A DNA stretch of 49,615 nt, taken from positions 1-49,615 of the forward strand of contig JACADZ010000053.1 in the NCBI GenBank assembly GCA_013389105.1. The letters are read 5' to 3'. This DNA is from Parvularculaceae bacterium (GTDB taxonomy: Bacteria > Pseudomonadota > Alphaproteobacteria > Caulobacterales > Parvularculaceae). Each line of letters begins with the position of its first letter. Position 1 is the first letter of the stretch. The notes under the pieces are model-generated. The model saw only the letters and a list, made by a program, of their open reading frames with translations, was not told the DNA's origin and ran no database searches. Position numbers and translations under genes: made by a program. Of the stretch, positions 46,417-49,615 are shown in pieces.

Positions 46417-47328
46417 CTACGGATTGACGCCGACGCGCCGCAGCGCGCCGAGCGTCGTCCCGACAACGCCGAGGAACGCCGTGACTGCGAGGCGCTTGGC
46501 CGCCGGCTCCTTCGCGCGCAGTCGGCCGATCTCGGCGACAAGCAGATTCCAGTTCGAACCGTTGGCGAAGCTCGAACTCACCGAGATGCAGGTCGTCTCG
46601 GTGAATGACGAGTGCCACCAGCCGGCCGGCACGAACAGCGTGTCGCCCTTGCCGATGACGACCTCATGAGCCTGCGCCTCGGCGAGACGGGGGAATTTCT
46701 GAAGGTCCGGACGCCAGGGATCGACCGCCGAGAGGATGTAGGACTCGCCGCTCGCCGCGTCGCCGCAGCGGTAAAGATGATCCGCCTGCGACGGGTCGAA
46801 GAGCAGAAAGCGCTTGTCGCCGTAGACGTTGGAGACCATGTTGTGGGTCATCCAGTCGTCGTAGTGCAGCGGGATGCGGGCGCCGCGACCGCTGATGAAC
46901 AGCTGATTGAGCCGATTGGGCCGCAGCCAGTCCCTCGGCATGAGGCGGCTCGACAGCCAGTCGGGCTCCGCGAAGGAAAGCGGCGGGCTGATATCCTCGA
47001 CGAGTTCGGGATAATCCCTCTGGATGTTGAGGTTGCGGAGATAAGGGAGCGGCTTGTCCGGCGTCGAGGCGTCGAGCGCCGCGACGTAGGACTCCATCGT
47101 GCGCTCGGCATCGTCGTTGCGGCAGACGACCTTGCGCCCGCGATAGCGCTCGGCGAAGAAGGCCGGGGTCCAGGTCCGGAGGGCGCGCCAGCTCTCGACG
47201 GCGCCGACAAGCACCACCGGACGGCGCGGCTGCAAATGGTCGCGCTCGAACGCCGCATAGGACAGCGCGTCGCGGCGCTCCACCGCCGCCGCGCGCCCGA
47301 TCCAGCGGCTTCCCCAGTCCTTGTGCAT
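46417..47328 (-). CDS. JmjC/cupin-8 family protein
   Basis: A 303-residue protein of the cupin-like (JmjC) 2-oxoglutarate/iron-dependent oxygenase type. PLHYDDWMTHN (about 152) carries the H-x-D iron ligands, and the distal His is in AGWWHSSF (about 235); the substrate-binding context PVVLVGAV and LFDPSQADHLY is typical. Related proteins hydroxylate proteins or small molecules, but the substrate here is unknown. The C-terminal GTTLGALRRV segment is hydrophobic. The start is ATG 47328 with GAGGAG ahead; the frame extends upstream without similarity. Divergent from the AsmA gene over 166 bp. Confidence 0.8.
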   Translation of the reverse strand: MHKDWGSRWIGRAAAVERRDALSYAAFERDHLQPRRPVVLVGAVESWRALRTWTPAFFAERYRGRKVVCRNDDAERTMESYVAALDASTPDKPLPYLRNLNIQRDYPELVEDISPPLSFAEPDWLSSRLMPRDWLRPNRLNQLFISGRGARIPLHYDDWMTHNMVSNVYGDKRFLLFDPSQADHLYRCGDAASGESYILSAVDPWRPDLQKFPRLAEAQAHEVVIGKGDTLFVPAGWWHSSFTETTCISVSSSFANGSNWNLLVAEIGRLRAKEPAAKRLAVTAFLGVVGTTLGALRRVGVNP

Positions 47329-47494
47329 CCGGCTCCTCACGGGGTCGGCCAAAGCGCTCCACACTCTCGGCGCCTCATGGCTACATGGCAAGATTCGCGG
47401 CGCCGGGGCGGCGCTGGAGTCGCCGGGGGGAAACATTATATGAAGGTCGCCGCGGCCTCGGGGGCCGGGGATTTTTGGGACACAGAGGCGCTTC

Positions 47495-49615
47495 ATGTCG
47501 AGATTCATCATTGCCGTTCTGGCGCTGGTCGCCCTGCTGGTCGGGATTATCGTCGTCGCGCCGGGCCTCATCCCGATCGAGGCTTATAAGGGCCGGGTCG
47601 AGAAAGCGGCGTCGGACGTGCTCGGCCGCCAGGTCACGATCGGCGACAACCTCCGGTTCAAGCTCGTCCCGCGGACCGCCTTTCAGGTCGCCGATCTGCA
47701 GATCGCCAACGCCGAGGGCTTCGCCGATCCCTACCTCGCCTTCGTCAGAGAGGCCGACATCGGGGTGAAGCTGCTGCCGATGCTGACGGGGGGCGCGATC
47801 GAGATCGAGCGTTTCGTCCTCACCGAGCCCGACATCAACCTCGCCCGCGCGAAGGACGGCGCCGTCAACTGGAACCTGGCGACCCCGCCGGCGGCCGACG
47901 CGCAAGCACAGGGCGCGACTCGCGACGTTGCGCTCGGCGACGTCCGCATCGTCGACGGCAAGCTGAGCTACGCCGACGCCGCCGCCGGCAAGACCTACGA
48001 CCTCGACGACATCGACGCGGCGGTCACGCTGAAAAGCCTGAAAGAACCGCTCGAGATCGACGGCGCGTTCAAATTCGAAGGCGCGCCGAGCAGGGCCAAG
48101 CTTGTGCTGACCAGCCTCGCCAAAATGATGGCCAAGGAGCCGGCCGGCCTGAAGCTCGATCTCGTTTTGGGAACGGCTTCGGGCAGCGCAGACGTCACGA
48201 TCGAGACCGAAGGCGGCCTCGCCTATTCGGGCCCGATGTCGCTGAATGCGCCGGACCTTCCGGCCTTCGCCAAGATGATGGGAACGCCGCTCGCGGAGGC
48301 GCCGGGCTTCGACAAGCTCGCCGTGAAGGGCGAAGCCAGGGGCGGCCCGACCTCGCTGCGCCTCACCAATGCGGACATCGATTTCGACGCCATCGACGCC
48401 GTCGGCGCCATCGGTCTCGCCTGGGGAGGCGCCCGGCCGAAGGCGACGGGGCGGCTCAATGTCGGCGCGCTCGATCTGCGGCCCTATCTGCCGCCGCCCG
48501 CGACCGGACAGGGCTTTCCGGCCTGGTCGAACGAGAAGCTCGACTTCGCGAGCCTGCGCAACATGGACGCCGATCTCGACGTCGCCGCCGAGCAGATTTT
48601 CCTCAACGATCTCAAATTCGGCGCAAGCCGGATGAAGCTGAAGATCGAGAACGGCCGCATGGTCGCCGATATTCCCGAACTCGGCATGTATGGCGGCGGC
48701 GGCTCCGGCCAGCTCGTCGTGAACGCGCGCCAGGCGACGCCCTCGATCACCGGCAAGTTCGATTTGGGCTCGGTGCAGGCCGAACCCTTCACCAAGGACC
48801 TCATGAAGATCGACAAGCTCCTGGGGCTCGGCGGCTTCAATATGGAGTTTTCCGCGAGCGGGTCGAGCCAGGCGGCGATCATGCGCTCGATGGACGGCAA
48901 GGGCGGCTTCGACGTCGCCGACGGCGCGATCAAGGGCGTCAATCTGGCCAAGCTGGTGCGCGCGGTCAACGACGCGCGCAAGGCCGGGCTGACGCCGGCC
49001 GCGATCTCCCGCTTCATTTCCGCCGCGCAGCAGCCCGACGAGAAAACCGACTTTTCCGAGTTCCTCTCGGAGTTCACCATCGCCAACGGCGCCGTCACGA
49101 TTCCGACCATCACGCTGAAGGGCCCCTATCTTTCGATGACCGGCTTTGGCGTCGTCGACCTGCCGGCGCAGACCTTTGAGTTGCGCCTGTCGCCGCGCGG
49201 CTCGACGTCGATCGACGGGGCGACCGGCTATTCCGCAGCCATTCCGCTGCGCGCCGCGGGCACGTTCTCAAAGCCCGGCCAGCCTTCGATCGACCTTCAG
49301 GAGCTGTTGCTCGGCGAGTTCCGCGGCGGGGGACTCATCGACCTCTTCAAGCAGATGACCGGCCGGCGAAGCGAAACCCCCGCCGAGGAAGGCGAGACGC
49401 CTGCCGAGGAAAGCGATCCGGCGAGCGACATCCTTGAGGGCATATTCGGACCGACGACCAAGCCTTCGGACGGCGCGGCCTCGCAGCCGGCCGGGTCCGG
49501 CACGCCGACCTCCGGGACCCCTGAGGACGCCTTGAAAAAAGGCCTTGAAGGCATATTCGGCCGCAAGCCGTCGCGGCCGGCGTCCCCCGCGCCTTCGCCG
49601 GCGCCCGCGCCTGCC
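47495..49615 (+). CDS. AsmA-family protein (partial, runs off window)
   Basis: The first 707 residues of an AsmA/YhdP-like envelope protein. It begins with one membrane helix (MSRFIIAVLALVALLVGIIVV), followed by the AsmA N-terminal domain LIPIEAYKGRVEKAASDVLGR and long repetitive beta-sheet sequence such as RLNVGALDLRPYLPPP. These form a periplasmic tube-like bridge now thought to carry phospholipids to the outer membrane. A DUF-like AsmA C-terminal region (SGSSQAAIMRSMDGKGGFDVADGAIKGVNL) is present near 49000. The end (about residues 625-707) is a Pro/Ser/Thr/Ala-rich low-complexity tail. No stop is seen before the window ends. Confidence 0.88.
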   Translation, partial: MSRFIIAVLALVALLVGIIVVAPGLIPIEAYKGRVEKAASDVLGRQVTIGDNLRFKLVPRTAFQVADLQIANAEGFADPYLAFVREADIGVKLLPMLTGGAIEIERFVLTEPDINLARAKDGAVNWNLATPPAADAQAQGATRDVALGDVRIVDGKLSYADAAAGKTYDLDDIDAAVTLKSLKEPLEIDGAFKFEGAPSRAKLVLTSLAKMMAKEPAGLKLDLVLGTASGSADVTIETEGGLAYSGPMSLNAPDLPAFAKMMGTPLAEAPGFDKLAVKGEARGGPTSLRLTNADIDFDAIDAVGAIGLAWGGARPKATGRLNVGALDLRPYLPPPATGQGFPAWSNEKLDFASLRNMDADLDVAAEQIFLNDLKFGASRMKLKIENGRMVADIPELGMYGGGGSGQLVVNARQATPSITGKFDLGSVQAEPFTKDLMKIDKLLGLGGFNMEFSASGSSQAAIMRSMDGKGGFDVADGAIKGVNLAKLVRAVNDARKAGLTPAAISRFISAAQQPDEKTDFSEFLSEFTIANGAVTIPTITLKGPYLSMTGFGVVDLPAQTFELRLSPRGSTSIDGATGYSAAIPLRAAGTFSKPGQPSIDLQELLLGEFRGGGLIDLFKQMTGRRSETPAEEGETPAEESDPASDILEGIFGPTTKPSDGAASQPAGSGTPTSGTPEDALKKGLEGIFGRKPSRPASPAPSPAPAPA

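Overview
The window is a stretch of high-GC bacterial chromosome, densely packed with housekeeping genes, and most likely from an alphaproteobacterium. The evidence is a gene for the alphaproteobacterial F1-ATPase inhibitor zeta subunit (DUF1476) beside purC, a GTTC-N7-GTTC LexA box in front of recA, the lptF-lptG-lptD-surA-pdxA-rsmA order, a CC0125/CC1285-type lipoprotein, and a VPLPA/PEP-CTERM-like exported protein. I would lean towards the Caulobacterales/Parvularculales side, but the sequence alone does not fix the family. I saw no rRNA, tRNA, insertion sequence, prophage or CRISPR array.

Layout. 1-1767: queC-queE-queD, the 7-deazaguanine (preQ0/queuosine) pathway, on the minus strand. 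1809-2132: cutA. 2238-4690: pepA followed by a coupled lipoprotein hydrolase. 4857-12900: lptF, lptG, lptD, surA, pdxA and rsmA, covering LPS transport, outer-membrane protein folding, vitamin B6 synthesis and rRNA methylation. rsmA is broken by an in-frame TAG at a conserved Glu codon. 12904-15968: lipoprotein, cupin, hotdog thioesterase and acyl-CoA synthetase on the minus strand. 16096-18474: a geranylgeranyl-reductase-like flavoprotein, a lipoprotein of unknown function and an exported 11-residue-repeat protein. 18476-20447: glpK and a glutathione peroxidase. 20548-22614: a compact polyhydroxyalkanoate locus (small PhaE-like protein, class III PhaC, GNAT protein). 22627-24900: phoH, a GYF_2 protein with a possible Cas2/SinR-like tail, and a tandem PilZ protein.

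24999-29462: rhomboid protease, CBS-pair protein, ABC exporter and a Tat-exported SDR. 29681-31820: DUF1801 protein, MFS transporter and a small lipoprotein. 31898-34844: quinone oxidoreductase, thioredoxin-reductase-like ferredoxin-NADP reductase and another SDR. 34992-37036: VPLPA-CTERM-like exported protein, ATPase zeta subunit and purC. 37069-43362: valS and alaS, separated by an 846-bp gene-free gap that holds a perfect parS-type palindrome. 43480-49615: VOC protein, recA, a second rhomboid, a JmjC/cupin-8 protein and a large AsmA-family protein that runs off the window.

Most genes are core metabolism and envelope assembly. The points most worth checking are the nonsense codon in rsmA, the parS-like palindrome between valS and alaS, the miniature PhaE-like partner of PhaC with a strong Shine-Dalgarno in front of an ATC codon, the 11-residue-repeat protein, and the GYF_2/Cas2-like fusion. 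None of these could be searched against a database here.
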